A stretch of 64,000 nt of DNA, from assembly GCA_947623455.1 (NCBI GenBank), contig OX392538.1, forward strand, positions 32,053,001 to 32,117,000, read 5' to 3'. The notes under the pieces are model-generated. The model did no database searches. It was not told the DNA's origin and saw nothing but the letters and a program-made list of their open reading frames with translations. Both the position numbers and the translations under genes were made by a program. Shown here piece by piece: positions 25,829 through 37,266 of the stretch. Position 1 is the stretch's first letter; each line of letters begins with the position of its first letter. The stretch comes from Mimachlamys varia. Lineage: Eukaryota > Mollusca > Bivalvia > Pectinida > Pectinidae.

Positions 25829-26054
25829 GGTTTGGTTTGGTTTATTTTGTTTTATGTCCTATTAACTGTCAGTGTCATTTAAGGATGTGCCAGGTTTTGG
25901 AGGTGAAGGAAAACCGGAGTAACCGGTGAAAAACCACCGACCTACGATCAGTACCTGGCAACTGCCCCACGTGGGATTCGAACTCGAAACCCAGGGGTGG
26001 AGGGCTAGAAGTAGAATGTCCGGACACCTTAGCCACTCGGCCACCGCGGCCCCT
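25829..26054 (-). mobile_element. SINE family A, full length with 7-bp target-site duplication
   Basis: The head (GGCCGCGGTGGCCGAGTGGC), B box (GAGTTCGAATCCC) and CACGTGGGGCAGTTGCCAGG spacer are well preserved. The tail ends in AACCAAACCAAACC. GAACGTT at 25822-25828 is repeated at 26055-26061. This is the best local reference for the single-head structure. Confidence 0.9.
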
Positions 26055-26578
26055 GAACGTTAGAACAATCTTTCTTATGAATAAGAGTTACTGAATATCA
26101 CTTAGATGTCACGAATACTTTTAAAAATTCGCAAATTTACCTCTTCAAATGTATTCGCAAAAACATGATTTCGCAAACGGTTTTCTAGAAATGACTAAAA
26201 TTCGCGAATGATTTTTTTTTAGAGAAAGGAAATCTGCAAGACTCCTTTTTCGGTAACCGATAGCTTTATATTGGACGCCATTTTGTTATTGAGAGTCATG
26301 TGACTATACTTGAAAAATCACGGGATTCAGTCATGTGATACACGTTATGTCAAGAAAAAAGAACTCGACAAATGTGAACGCATCACAGACCTTAAAAAAT
26401 AACTCATCATTAATTCACAATGCGTGAAAAATGACAGGACTTCGATTTGCCGGGCATGTAGGTGCAGTGAGAAACTTAACGTTTCCTACCGTTAGTTTTT
26501 TTTCTTTTGCATCTTTGTCTAAATACAACGTAAGGAAGGTGTTAAATCCTCATTTGGGAATAATTTACCATTACATGT

Positions 26579-26665
26579 AACTCATAACCCCTTCATACGA
26601 ATGTGAACTCTTCCGATTCAAAGGTTGGTGTAGTTCAATAATGAAATAACAGGAGTGAATAAGTT
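26579..26665. mobile_element. Hairpin MITE family E, copy 2
   Basis: AACTCATAACCCCTTCAT at the left and AACAGGAGTGAATAAGTT at the right pair imperfectly. The centre is GAACTCTTCCGATTCAAAGG. Confidence 0.7.
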
Positions 26666-28110
26666 ATATACTAATGTCAAAACTTCTGCATGTCAGAATT
26701 TCCAATTCATGTCTTTCTATAAGTAATACAAAGAGCCGTTAAAGCAAACGTTCCGGTCACGTTCAAATGCTGTAGGATTCCCGTATACACTAAATATAAC
26801 AATCGGGAACTATCGGCACTTTCCGTTAACGAGAATATTCTTATTTTTCTCGTTCACAAGAAGTACCGAGAATTTCCGATCGCTGATTATAAGTGAAACT
26901 TTTCAGTATGACATCAAAATATTGTTGCAAATTATATTTCGTCATTCATAAAATGTGTTTTAAATTAAGAAAATATCAAATATCAAAAAATTATGTGATA
27001 ATTGAATTGACCTAGACATGTATTAATGTTATCAACAGAGAATTGAGTGCAGTTTCTCAAGACCGATTTTTTTTTGCCAGAAACAAAACTGATTTGTCTG
27101 AGATAGATCCGATTTTTTCAAATAAAAAAAATACCAGACGGCACATTTAATGCTCGATAAACTTAATAAATAAATCTTACACGTTTCTTCTTATAACAGT
27201 AATGTCTTAAATCATAGAGGCGGCCTTTCTTATTTCAACCCCAAACCCTGTCTACCAAGTGGGATTAACGTTAGTCACCATTGGAGACTTAATAAAATCT
27301 GTGGTCGCAATGTTTCACACGAGTGTCGGGGTAAGTATCCTTAATCCTTCTGGAGCTTCATAAAAGGAATTACCACACGGTGAGCTATCTAATGTAGATC
27401 TATTTCCACCAACGCCTCTCTCGCCTTCTGTACCAGTCGTTCTGGGTCCGTTTGTCTTATCAAGCGACGATCGGTGCCAAGAACAGGCAAACTCGATCAC
27501 GGAGCAGACGAGAATTCCTGTACGTCATGTGACAATCTTATAAAAAAACGAAACGCAAAATTTGTTAAAGATGATAAAGATGGGGGTTTCTGACTGAAAT
27601 GTTATTGAAGCTGAATGCAGACAAGGCTTACAGCAAGGAAAATGGGGAGGGGGAGAGAAGGCGCGTGATTATCTCCGAGTTTATACGGATACAGAGTGAC
27701 GTACAACATCACGTGGCGGCAGATAACGCCGTCTGGCGGCAGATAGCGATGGACAGAGCCTCATGTAGAAGGATTATCGCAGCTTTCATCTTCAAGAAAC
27801 ATGTAGAAGTATTATTACAGAACAGACTCGTGACTTGTGGTACAGCCTTATACGGGTCTAATTGGCCGCCAACGTTCTTTCCATTTATTTTCTGAAGAGT
27901 TCCAAATTACATAAGAGTAGCATGAAATTCTTAGACTGTTCCTGTCCTCTGTAATTATGAAAATGCGATTAATACATGTGGTAGATATGGGAAGCAAACA
28001 TTAAAGAAATACAAACGCAAAATGATATATTTCACTTCTACTCCAAAGTATGGCAAGTTTATCAAGTGATCATTATTACGTATTCGATACTTTCTCTCCT
28101 TCTGTCTATC
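26666..28110. other. No gene supported
   Basis: A 98-codon plus-strand frame at 27599-27895 is the best local frame, with ordinary residue composition but no recognised domain, no promoter and no splice sites that I can argue for. Confidence 0.4.
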
Positions 28111-28175
28111 TCTCGGGTGATTCATAAAACTGTTCTCATGAATGCTCAAACTTTAATTCTGTGCTAATATCACAT
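28111..28175. mobile_element. Half of a family N MITE
   Basis: GATTCATAAAACTGTTCTCA and TTAATTCTGTGCTAA resemble one inverted-repeat arm of 38822-39086. No partner arm was found nearby. Confidence 0.45.
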
Positions 28176-28436
28176 TTTTGGTAACTCGCTTTAATTATGT
28201 CAAACAATAAAAATGCCAAATATAATCATTAAATACAGTATTTCGCTTTATGTCTCTTCAAGACATTGCTACATGTAACATCATTCCATGATTATTGGCT
28301 CTGAAGTTTATTATGCGGGAGTTAAGCGGCGGTTAAGTTGGAGAAAATCCCCTCATCGCCTGTGTTCGTTTTCAGAAATACTGTAGTAATTGCAGGACGC
28401 CATTGTTCCACAAAGATATGCTATATATGTTGATTT

Positions 28437-28510
28437 CAGAGTTATCTCCCCTAGAATGAGAGTTATCTCCCTAAGGTGAGAGTTATCTCCCCAGCATGAG
28501 AGTTTATTGG
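28437..28510 (+). repeat. Short tandem repeat, ~27 bp x 3
   Basis: GAGAGTTATCTCCCTAAGG-type units start with GAGTTATCTCCC at about 28439, 28461 and 28482. Confidence 0.7.
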
Positions 28511-28819
28511 TGTGGTGACGACTAAGGCCATTCTAGGAAGTGTCTCCATGATTGCTTTGTGCGCATGCTTGTTTTGAGACGAGGTATGTTGGTGTATTTG
28601 CTTCATTGTGTAAGCGCTAATCTGATACTGAAATTATAGCGTTATCTCACTGTAATAAAATTTTGTGGACACCCAGCAAAACAGTCCGTCCAGTCATATT
28701 TACTTATAATGCAACGGGCCTAACGTGAGAGTAATCACTCACGCAAACAGGTGTCAAGAAGAAAGGCAGTTTTTATAAAGCGTTAATTTCATACTTGCAA
28801 GCAATTTTTAAATGTAAAC

Positions 28820-29019
28820 TTTATTTATTTTACAACAATTTTGAAAAGTTATTCAACTTATAGTAATCATTCTTGTTGACCTGGATGTTAGAGAGCGAGG
28901 GGTCTTATTTTGGAGGAAACTGGAGCACCCGGAGAAAACCCATGTAGTCGGGCAGGAACTCCCATTACCCTTTGTGAAAGGCGAATGTGCTATCCACTGC
29001 ACTATCCGATAATCTCTGA
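28820..29019 (-). mobile_element. Decayed SINE family B copy
   Basis: The minus strand carries a diverged head (GTGCAGTGGATAGCACATTC), body with CCGGGTGCTCCAGTTTCCTC and a tail similar to the 49243 copy (ATAAGTTGAATAACTT then TTGTAAAATAAA). The B-box area has a deletion. Confidence 0.7.
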
Positions 29020-29408
29020 GTATGCTAAGCAGTTTTTGTTTTCTTAATAAATCACCTTGATTTTAGGAATTTTGTCGCGAATGATACAAACATTTCAGTA
29101 GAGGCTATTTTTATTGGGTTAAACACTATTTCCAACCTCGTTTGTTACCAGTTTTACGTCCTCAACTCAGCAAAGGTCAAAGGTGACGATTGCCTATGTC
29201 GACCTTTGCGAAAGGAAAGATTGAAGAAGCTAGAAAAGGACACAAACGACACCATTCATTAACGTGTATCCCAAGAGGCATCTCTATACAAACCTTAATT
29301 AGGCCATACGACCGCCATCTTTGTCTCATTTAGAAATATTCTGTATCCGTATATGTGATATGAAGATGGACGACTCTTTGTGTGCTCATTTATAAACCTA
29401 CTGGTTAA

Positions 29409-29631
29409 GATTGAGAATGATAACTCAGTTTTCACTTTGAGGTCGTGACATTAACTTGAATGTGGCCCAGATTTGCATGGCTGGCGTCATCGATGAAGCA
29501 GAAGACGTTTACTCTTTAAGAACACATGGTTTTATTCTCTTGTACTCTGTGTAAATGTGTCTTTTGTTCATAGTTTGTCCCTAGTCGATTTTGATTACGG
29601 ATTATGTTTTTGATGACGCTTAGATATTCTG
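29409..29631 (-). repeat. Family C copy
   Basis: ATTTGCATGGCTGGCGTCAT, GATGAAGCAGAAGACGTTTA and GGTTTTATTCTCTTGTACTC match. The terminal TTTTTGATGACGCTTAGATATT is followed by a T run. Confidence 0.78.
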
Positions 29632-29733
29632 ATTTTTTTTTTTTTTTTTTAATTTTCAAACGATACACGATTCAGCGGATTTAAGAGACGTTACAAAATC
29701 CTGGGTTTCAACTGTTTCTGCGAACAGCGGCAA

Positions 29734-29938
29734 CACAGGGACTTGAGATTTGTAACAGCTAAATTTGGACTTAAAGCACCTGTCCAGAGTAATCTTATAC
29801 GTTTTAAGCGATCAGATTTTCAATTTTCAGTAAAACTTTTAATCCTATATATTATGACGTACAAAGCACGTGTGAAATTACCCATAGCTTCTTTATTTAG
29901 GTCAAAATACAACTGTTACCAATTCTCAGGTCCCTGTG
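29734..29938. mobile_element. MITE with ~30-bp imperfect terminal inverted repeats (family I), intact
   Basis: CACAGGGACTTGAGATTTGT and AACAGCTAAATTTGGAC at the left match the reverse complement of CAACTGTTACCAATTCTC and AGGTCCCTGTG at the right. The 73-residue frame crossing it is incidental. Confidence 0.75.
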
Positions 29939-31248
29939 AGCGGCAAATACACCATAGTGTCTAATATGCCTATACTTGAAAGTATTGACAAACGCCTAAT
30001 GAAACTATTTGCCAATGAACGTGCATTCGACAACAATTAATGGAGGCATATTTCATTAAGCGGTGCAAACCCTGCCAAGAATCGTTGAAGTCAGTCTGTT
30101 CCCTCAGTGTTTGGCGCCATACAAATTAGGCCGTAGCACCCCGAAATGTATATAAAGTTTCCATGTCCATACTGGAATTGTTTCTCTTTTATTTTGGCAT
30201 GTGAGAGTCGTTTATCACATCGAGATTTTTTTCTCTTCAATAGAACCAACTCGGATGTAAAAAGCCGAGAGAATCGAATGTCACCGTCATTACCGAAGGA
30301 ACGAAGACAAGAAAAACTGATAGCGATCTATAAATAGAAATCAATGGATGATTTATAGAGAAACAATTGTCTTGTTTTCGGCAGAAACGTTTAGATAAGG
30401 CGTCGGATTTCACCAAGAAATTCGCACGTTGTCGCCAGAATCAGAAAGACTACTAAACACCTTGTCAAGAAAGCGGTATAGCCTTGGAGCCCCCACGCAG
30501 TGTCTCTTACGTTAGCATAGCCGTGTTAGAGCACAAAACGTCAGCACGGATCGAAGCACTGAGCGCAGTACACATTTAAGGAATGTTTTTATTTCTGTGA
30601 GGGTATGATGTGATAAATTCAATTAAGTCCGAGCAGCGGACACAGATTAAAAATTGGGCATAAGTTTAACAAATTATATGAAGATTTCATTTTCAATACG
30701 TATATATATAAATATAACATCATGAAATTTGCATACGCCTTGATTAACTCCGCCGACATCTATTGTTGATGACGTCAGCAAAAATATAATATGACGTCAC
30801 ACAATTTGTCTCGATTCCGGAAAGTTTGCCTAGCTCTGCTCACGTGCATTTTTGTTAATTATACCGAAATCACTGGACATCATTATTTAAATGAGTTTCA
30901 TTATCATGGTCATTTACATCATTAAGTCATCTTCATCAACAACATCATCCAAAACAGTTACATCTTTTCATATGAAAATTTTATCTTGCCCCATTTTCAT
31001 CTACGTTCCTTATAGCTTTAAAGTCCCCAAAGGAAAGCATTACAGAAGTTAGGAAAACTCCTTAAGATTTCTCCTTTACGTCAGCAACGCTTTACTGTTA
31101 AGATACGATACAAATGTATTTGGCTTAAGAAATTTCCTTAAGTTAAAAAAGGTCCGTGTAACTGGAACCAGCACCTCAAAATCATCTACATTCCAATATA
31201 TAAAAATATTAAAATACATAATTTAAATCATATTTATCAATATCTTTG

Positions 31249-31333
31249 ACTCATTCACCCTCAAAATATCACAATGAACTATTCCAACATTTGTATTGGA
31301 AGAGCTCAAATGTGATTTTAGGGGTGAATGAGT
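31249..31333. mobile_element. Hairpin MITE family E, copy 3
   Basis: ACTCATTCACCCTCAAAATA and TTTTAGGGGTGAATGAGT are inverted. The loop region is CCAACATTTGTATTGG. Confidence 0.78.
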
Positions 31334-31549
31334 ATAAGACCTTCGAAGTCTAGAGTAATACATTAAAGATACGTATTTTATTTGATTTGTCTCTAAGACA
31401 AGCCCATGGAAACATACGACTGTAAACCACTGTCAACGAGACAGCTGAAGTTGATGTATTTCCCCAGCTAAGAAGACAACTGACCTCCCCAATTGAAGAA
31501 AACCAATAAGTAACCTGTTCGCTTCTGGCGTCAAATGATTTGTTTATCT

Positions 31550-32290
31550 CAAGCCATCTTATTCAGCGCCAACGAGCGCGCGATACAGCCGCCATTGTGA
31601 AGTATCAGAGATGAAAGTTGTGTCGTGGGCTGTTGTTTTTGTTCGTGATTTAGAAAATTGGTCTGACACATTGTGGAGTTTTCAGCACGCGGAGACGTTG
31701 ATTGTCGGCCGTAGTGGAGCATGAGTCGCCCGTGTGGCGAGGTCGACGGGAACGTGATCCAAGCCCGACCATCCGGGCAGACGACCGGCTACTTCGGACA
31801 GGCCGGGTTCCGTGCAAGCCAATATTCCTGCGGTTATTGTTGATAAAAATGGACTCGCAGTTCTGCCAGCGACAATCTGATACGATAAATCTCCTCCAGC
31901 ATCAAAGACGTGCCCTGGGACATAAAGTCTTGCTCTTTTAGCTTAAATCAAGTTAACCTAATTTAATTTTTGATTCGTTTTTTGGGCAGTCCGTCGGTTA
32001 CGTTTGCGGGCTGTCGGCAGGCGATGTCCGGTAGGGCAATAGCTCTGGGTTAACACCCCAGCCCCAGGGACGGCACGATCAGACTCTGGCAGCAACGCCA
32101 TGACTTTGTGTCCCAAGATGGAAATTGAAGTCGAATACATAACAGCCGGATACGACATGTAATAGGATTTATATCTCCGTCAGTTCCACAGTTAGCTATA
32201 AAGTCGAAGGACGTATCGATGTATTTCCCGCCATATTATCACCCCGCCATCGAATGGCGACTTGAACGATGTGTTTTCACGTGCCAACAA
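31550..32290 (+). other. CpG-richer patch, possible first exon or promoter
   Basis: This stretch has more CpG and fewer A/T runs than its neighbours, with words like GCGCGCGATACAGCCGCCAT. An ATG at about 31850 opens a short frame (MDSQFCQRQSDTINLL...) that ends within 35 codons with only a weak possible donor. No protein family is recognised. It could be a 5' UTR exon, a regulatory element or nothing. Confidence 0.25.
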
Positions 32291-32778
32291 CTTTTCGAAC
32301 TTATAGTTCGTATATATTGTACAGATTAAACGGAAACTCGTCGTCTGGTAATTGTTCCTTCGGGAAACAGATTTCTTTTGTGATTTAATTTTGAATTAAG
32401 ATAAGCTGGCGTAATAACGTTTATAGGAACAAGAGACCAATATCCTGATAACTGCATTCAACTCAGATTGTTTTCAAATCATATAGTCTTGACACTCTAT
32501 TATCTAACATAATAGTTTTGAAAATTGAAAACGTCATTTCCGGTTACACATATCGCCGGGGTTCTTGTTACATATAACGAAACTGTTTTATGGTCATGCT
32601 TGAGTTATTTGCTCTACTAAACTTTCTTGTACATTGTCATTGGTTAAGATCACGTGACACTATACAAATGCCGTCAAACCTCGTTATCTTGAAGTTGACG
32701 GGACCGTGTGAAAAATTCGAGTTAACCGAATATTCGTGTATTGTGAGTTGGAATGTTTGTAGTGTGAAATTTGGTTTT

Positions 32779-33362
32779 GATTAATTATTGTCTCGAATAT
32801 GTCGCCAGTAATAATATTTTTGTCGTGATGATTTGAAAAAGCACACTGTTGTCTGATTGGATTTCCAATGTATCCGACAATATACTTCTGAGCCGACAAA
32901 AACTTCGAATTAAACAGGGTTATGAGTTCGAGATAACGTTGTCTAATGGCAGCATATGTAAACGGTGTACAAGGTGTCCGGCTTGTGACCCTCCAAACAT
33001 TAGAACAAGAAACTGGGCTTGAGCAAAACTTCTGAGTTTGAGCAACTAACTAGAATGGTTCGAACCTTAGGCTATTTTTCATTGACCGTTTGTATTCTCA
33101 AAAATAAATTCCATACTCAAGATCAGATCTAGGTTTCTTAATTCGCTTAAATTATGTCACATTGCGAAATCTTTAAGGTAAATTGTGTTTTGTTTACCTG
33201 ATCATCGGATCAAGAATCTAAGCTCGATAAAATAACAACGACATGCTCAAAATTCCGCCGTGCTCAAAATTTGAGGACAATCCTCTTTATGAATATAAAC
33301 CCTACTTAATCATCACGACAAAAATATTATTACTGGCGACATATACAAGACAATAATTAATT
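32779..33362. repeat. Inverted pair at the left of the 165-bp array
   Basis: GTCGCCAGTAATAATATTTT with TGTCGTGATGATT at 32800-32835 is the reverse complement of the segment at 33313-33350. About 55 bases pair, separated by ~470 bases. Part of this spacer (32900-32945) and the sequence at 32680-32735 have GTTATCTCGAA-like words, so a decayed TIR element is possible. Confidence 0.7.
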
Positions 33363-34545
33363 AAAACAAGTTACGGAAGGAAAACGGCTTGCCGTATTTT
33401 TACGAGTATAAAGTACTGCTCGAAATTTGGAACGATAGCGGGGAACTTGTATAAGCTTGACTAAGGAACATTTGTAAAGGCATATCATGAACCGAATTAT
33501 CTCTACAGGAACAGTATTACCGGAGACATATTCAAAACAATAATAATTTAAAGCTTGTTACGACTAAAAAATCTATACAGTAATTTTGAGTGTGAAAAAG
33601 TACATGTTTCACTTATTAAGAAAGACAGTGGGAAACTTGTATAAGCTTGTCATGAACCGAAACGTCACTACAGAAACAGTATTACCGGAGATATATTCAA
33701 AACAATAATAATTTAAAGCTTGTTACGACTAAAAAATCTATACAGTAATTTTGAGTGTGAAAAAGTACATGTTTCACTTATTAAGAAAGACAGTGGGAAA
33801 CTTGTATAAGCTTGTCATGAACCGAAACGTCACTACAGAAACAGTATTACCGGAGATATATTCAAAACAATAATAATTTAAAGCTTGTTACGACTAAAAA
33901 ATCTATACAGTAATTTTGTGTGTGAAAAAGTACATGTTTCACTTATTAAGAAAGACAGTGGGAAACTTGTATAAGCTTGACAGAGGAACTTTTCTAAAGA
34001 CATATCATTACCCGAAACGTCACTACAGAAACAGTATTACCGGAGATATATTCAAAACAATAATAATTTAAAGCTTGTTACGAACAAAAAAATCGTACAG
34101 TAATTTTGTATGTGTGCAAAAAGTACTTATTAGGAAATAAGTCTGTAGCGGGCAACTTGTATAAGCTTGACAGCGGAACATTTCTAAAGGCATATCATGA
34201 ACCGAATTATCACTACAAAGTATTACCGAAAACGTATTCAAAATAATAATATTTAAAGCTTGTTACGACTAAAAAATCCATCCAGTAATTTTGTGCATGA
34301 AAAAGTACAAATTTCTCTTATTAAGAAAGACAGCGGACAACTTGTATAACCTTGAGGGAGGAATATTTCATGGACATATCATGGACCGAAATGTCATTTA
34401 AAAAAAAAAGAACAAAAAAAACCCCAGTATTACCGAAGACATATTCAAAACTATAATAATTTTAAGGCTTCTACGAACAAAAAATCTACACAGTAATTTT
34501 GTGTGTGTAAAAGTACTTCTCTTATTAAGAAAGGTAGCGTGACGG
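33310..34545 (+). repeat. Tandem array, ~165-210 bp unit, about 7 units
   Basis: ACAGTATTACCGGAGA variants start at 33511, 33676, 33841, 34031, about 34217 and about 34425. The two 165-bp steps are nearly identical to each other; the outer units are diverged. Shared words include AACTTGTATAAGCTTG and AAAGCTTGTTACGACTAA. Confidence 0.88.
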
Positions 34546-35629
34546 TGCAGCGTTCTTATAAAATAACGCCCCGTCATGTCATTTAATGGTAGACAAAAAC
34601 TGTCATAAAATGGCCGACCGGTTGACGATGTACTCTGTCCAAGAATTAATAATGCCGTCAGATTTTGCCGACAATACACTAACTGTTATCTAAAATTAAA
34701 ACATTAATTAAATCCCGTGAAAATTAATATAACTAACGTAGGTATCAAGAAAATTAATAGATCGTCTTTCCCTCAGTGCGCACGATATATTAGATATTTA
34801 AAGTACTTTCGGTACTGTGGTACGGTATTATAATCCCTCGAAAACAGAACATATTTGATAATTATGATATCATTGTCTATGTATTTTAATAATTGAACGC
34901 GGCGAATAATTTAATGATAAAATTGTAATCTTAATGTAATCGCACCTATTAAAACATCTATAATGTATTCGGTAATGGGAGTATAGGTAACGAAATACCG
35001 TTTGATCATTAAAATTCATTGAAATCGAACACTGCCTATACACCTTGTCAAAGATATCGGTGACGGATCAATTCACTTTGACAGATTCATTATCGGATTC
35101 AATATCGCTCCACTAAGGCGATGTCGCGCTCCTCAAGGATATGTATAGTCATAACATTTGAATATAGATCGATATTAAATATAATTAGTGATATGCTAAT
35201 TCATGTTTAACACATCTCCATTTAAATATTGAGGATCGAAGGGATATCATGGAGTGTAACGGCATGGACTCTTTACGGGATAGGAAATCCTGTGTATCAC
35301 AGGGCCCGATATATTGTAACAACAATTTTATACCTAAAATAAGGTTTTTAGAATGATTTTATACTTTGTAGGAGTTTAGATCAATTTTCGATAAAATGCC
35401 CCTTTCAATGGTCATGTATAATGACAGGTTGTAAGGCTCTCGTGTCGAAAAGTATTTATATTTTTTCTTTCATTCTCTTTCTGCTGATATGGCCTCAGTT
35501 TCCTCTAAAATATACACCGTTTGGGAGTTTCCAAGTTTTTTGCAGTTATCATGCCCTTATTGTTTTAGTTAATATGAGGTTGATATCGGCCAAAACCCAT
35601 ATGGTTCATTTTCTTTTGGGATCAACGCA
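34546..35629. other. Unassigned AT-rich sequence
   Basis: No coding frame beyond 80 codons and no repeat found. It separates the 165-bp array from the 41-bp minisatellite. Confidence 0.5.
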
Positions 35630-37266
35630 TTTTCTGGTATTGCTTTTCCCTTTGTTTTAATGTCTCATCTGTTCCTAATGCTGTTCTTCCTTTTATTTTG
35701 GTGTCTCATCAGTTCCTGTTTCTGCTCTTCCCTTTGTTTTTATTGTCTCATCAGTTTCTGTTTCTGCTCTTCCCTTTGTTTTTAGTGTCTCATCAGTTCC
35801 TGTTTCTGCTCTTCGCTTTGTTTTTAGTGTCTCATCAGTTCCTGTTGCGGCTCTTCCCTTTGTTGTGGTGTCTCACTAGTTCCTGTTGCTACTCTTCCTA
35901 TTGTTTCGGTGTCTGATCAGTTCCTGTTGTTGCTTTTCCCTTTGTTTTTAGTGTCTCATCAGTTCCTGTTTCTGCTCTTCCCTTTGTTTTTAGTGTCTCA
36001 TCAGTTCCTGTTGCTACTCTTCCTATTGTTTTGGTGTCTCATCAGTTCCTGTTGTTGCTCTTCCCGTTGTTTTGGTGTCTCATCAGTTCCTGTTTCTGCT
36101 CTTCCCTTTGTTTTTAGTGTCTCATCAGTTCCTGTTTCTGCTCTTCCCTTTGTTTTTAGTGTCTCATCAGTTCCTGTTGCTACACTTCCTATTGTTTCGG
36201 TGTCTGATCAGTTCCTGTTGCTTCTCTCCCCTTTGTTTAAGTGTCTCATCAGTTCCTGTTGTTGTCTTCCCTTTATTTTGGTGTCTCACCAGTTCCTGTT
36301 GTTGTCTTCCCTTTGTTTTGGTGTCTCACTAGTTCCTGTTGCTACTCTTCCCTTTGTTTTTAGTGTCTCATCAGTTCCTGTTTCTGCTCTTCCCTTTATT
36401 TTGGTGTCGCATCAGTTCCTGTTGTTGTCTTCCCTTTGTTTTGGTGTCTCATCAGTTCCTGTTGCTACCCTTCTCTTTGTTATGGTGTCTCACCACTTCC
36501 TGTTGCTGCACTTCCCTTTGATATGGTATCTCATCAGTTCCTGCTCCTCCCGTTGTTTTGGTGTCTCATCAGTTCCTGTTGTTGCTCTTCCATGTATTTT
36601 GGTGTCTATTCTTATCTTGCTGTCGCTATTGCTTTAAGCTTCGATCTCTCCCCGGTTCCTGGTTTTCCTATTCCTTTTGTTTCGGTGTCTGATCAGTTCC
36701 TGTTTCTGCTCTTCCCGTTGTTTTGGTGTCCCATCATTTTCTGTTGTTGCTCTTCCCTTTGGTTTGGTGTCTCATCAGTTCCTGTTGTTGCTCTTCCCTT
36801 TGTTTTGGTGTCTCATCAGTTCCTGTTGTTGCTTTTCCTTTTGTTTGGTGTCTCATCAGTTCCTGTTGTTGCTCTTCCCGTTGTTTTGGTGTCTCATCAG
36901 TCCCTGTTGTTGCTCTTCCTTTTGTTTGGTGTCTCATCAGTTGCTGTTGTTGCTCTTCCCTTTGTTTTGGTGTCTCATCAGTTGCTGTTGTTGCTCTTCC
37001 TTTTGTTTGGTGTCTCATCAGTTGCTGTTGTTGCTATTCCCTTTGTTTTGGTGTCTCATCAGTTCCTGTTGTTGCTCTTCCCGTTGTTTTGGTGTCTCAC
37101 CAGTTCCTGTTGTTGTCTTCCCTTTGTTTTGGTGTCTCTTCATTTCCTGTTGTTGTCTTCCGTTTTGTTTTGGTGTCTCCTAAGCTCACTTCCTGTTGTT
37201 GTCTTTCGTTTTGTTTTGGTGTCCACCTAGGCTCACTTCCTGTTGTTGTCTTCCCTTTTGTTTTGG
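35630..37266 (+). repeat. Minisatellite, 41-42 bp unit, about 40 units
   Basis: The unit contains GTGTCTCATCAGTTCCTGTT then a GTTGCTCTTCCCTTTG variant. Units differ by point changes and small indels. Plus-strand frames stay open for up to 264 codons in three frames because the unit has no in-frame stop; the translations are the same repeat shifted, so this is not a gene. Confidence 0.93.

Noticed and set aside
25829..26054. tRNA gene suggested by A and B boxes
   Set aside because: The A-B distance and the missing acceptor-stem pairing, plus body, tail and target-site duplication, identify a SINE. The same applies to the other SINE heads, including 46587 and 49243.
27599..27895. 98-codon frame as a small gene
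   Set aside because: Plausible composition, but no domain, promoter or conservation evidence can be seen from the sequence alone.
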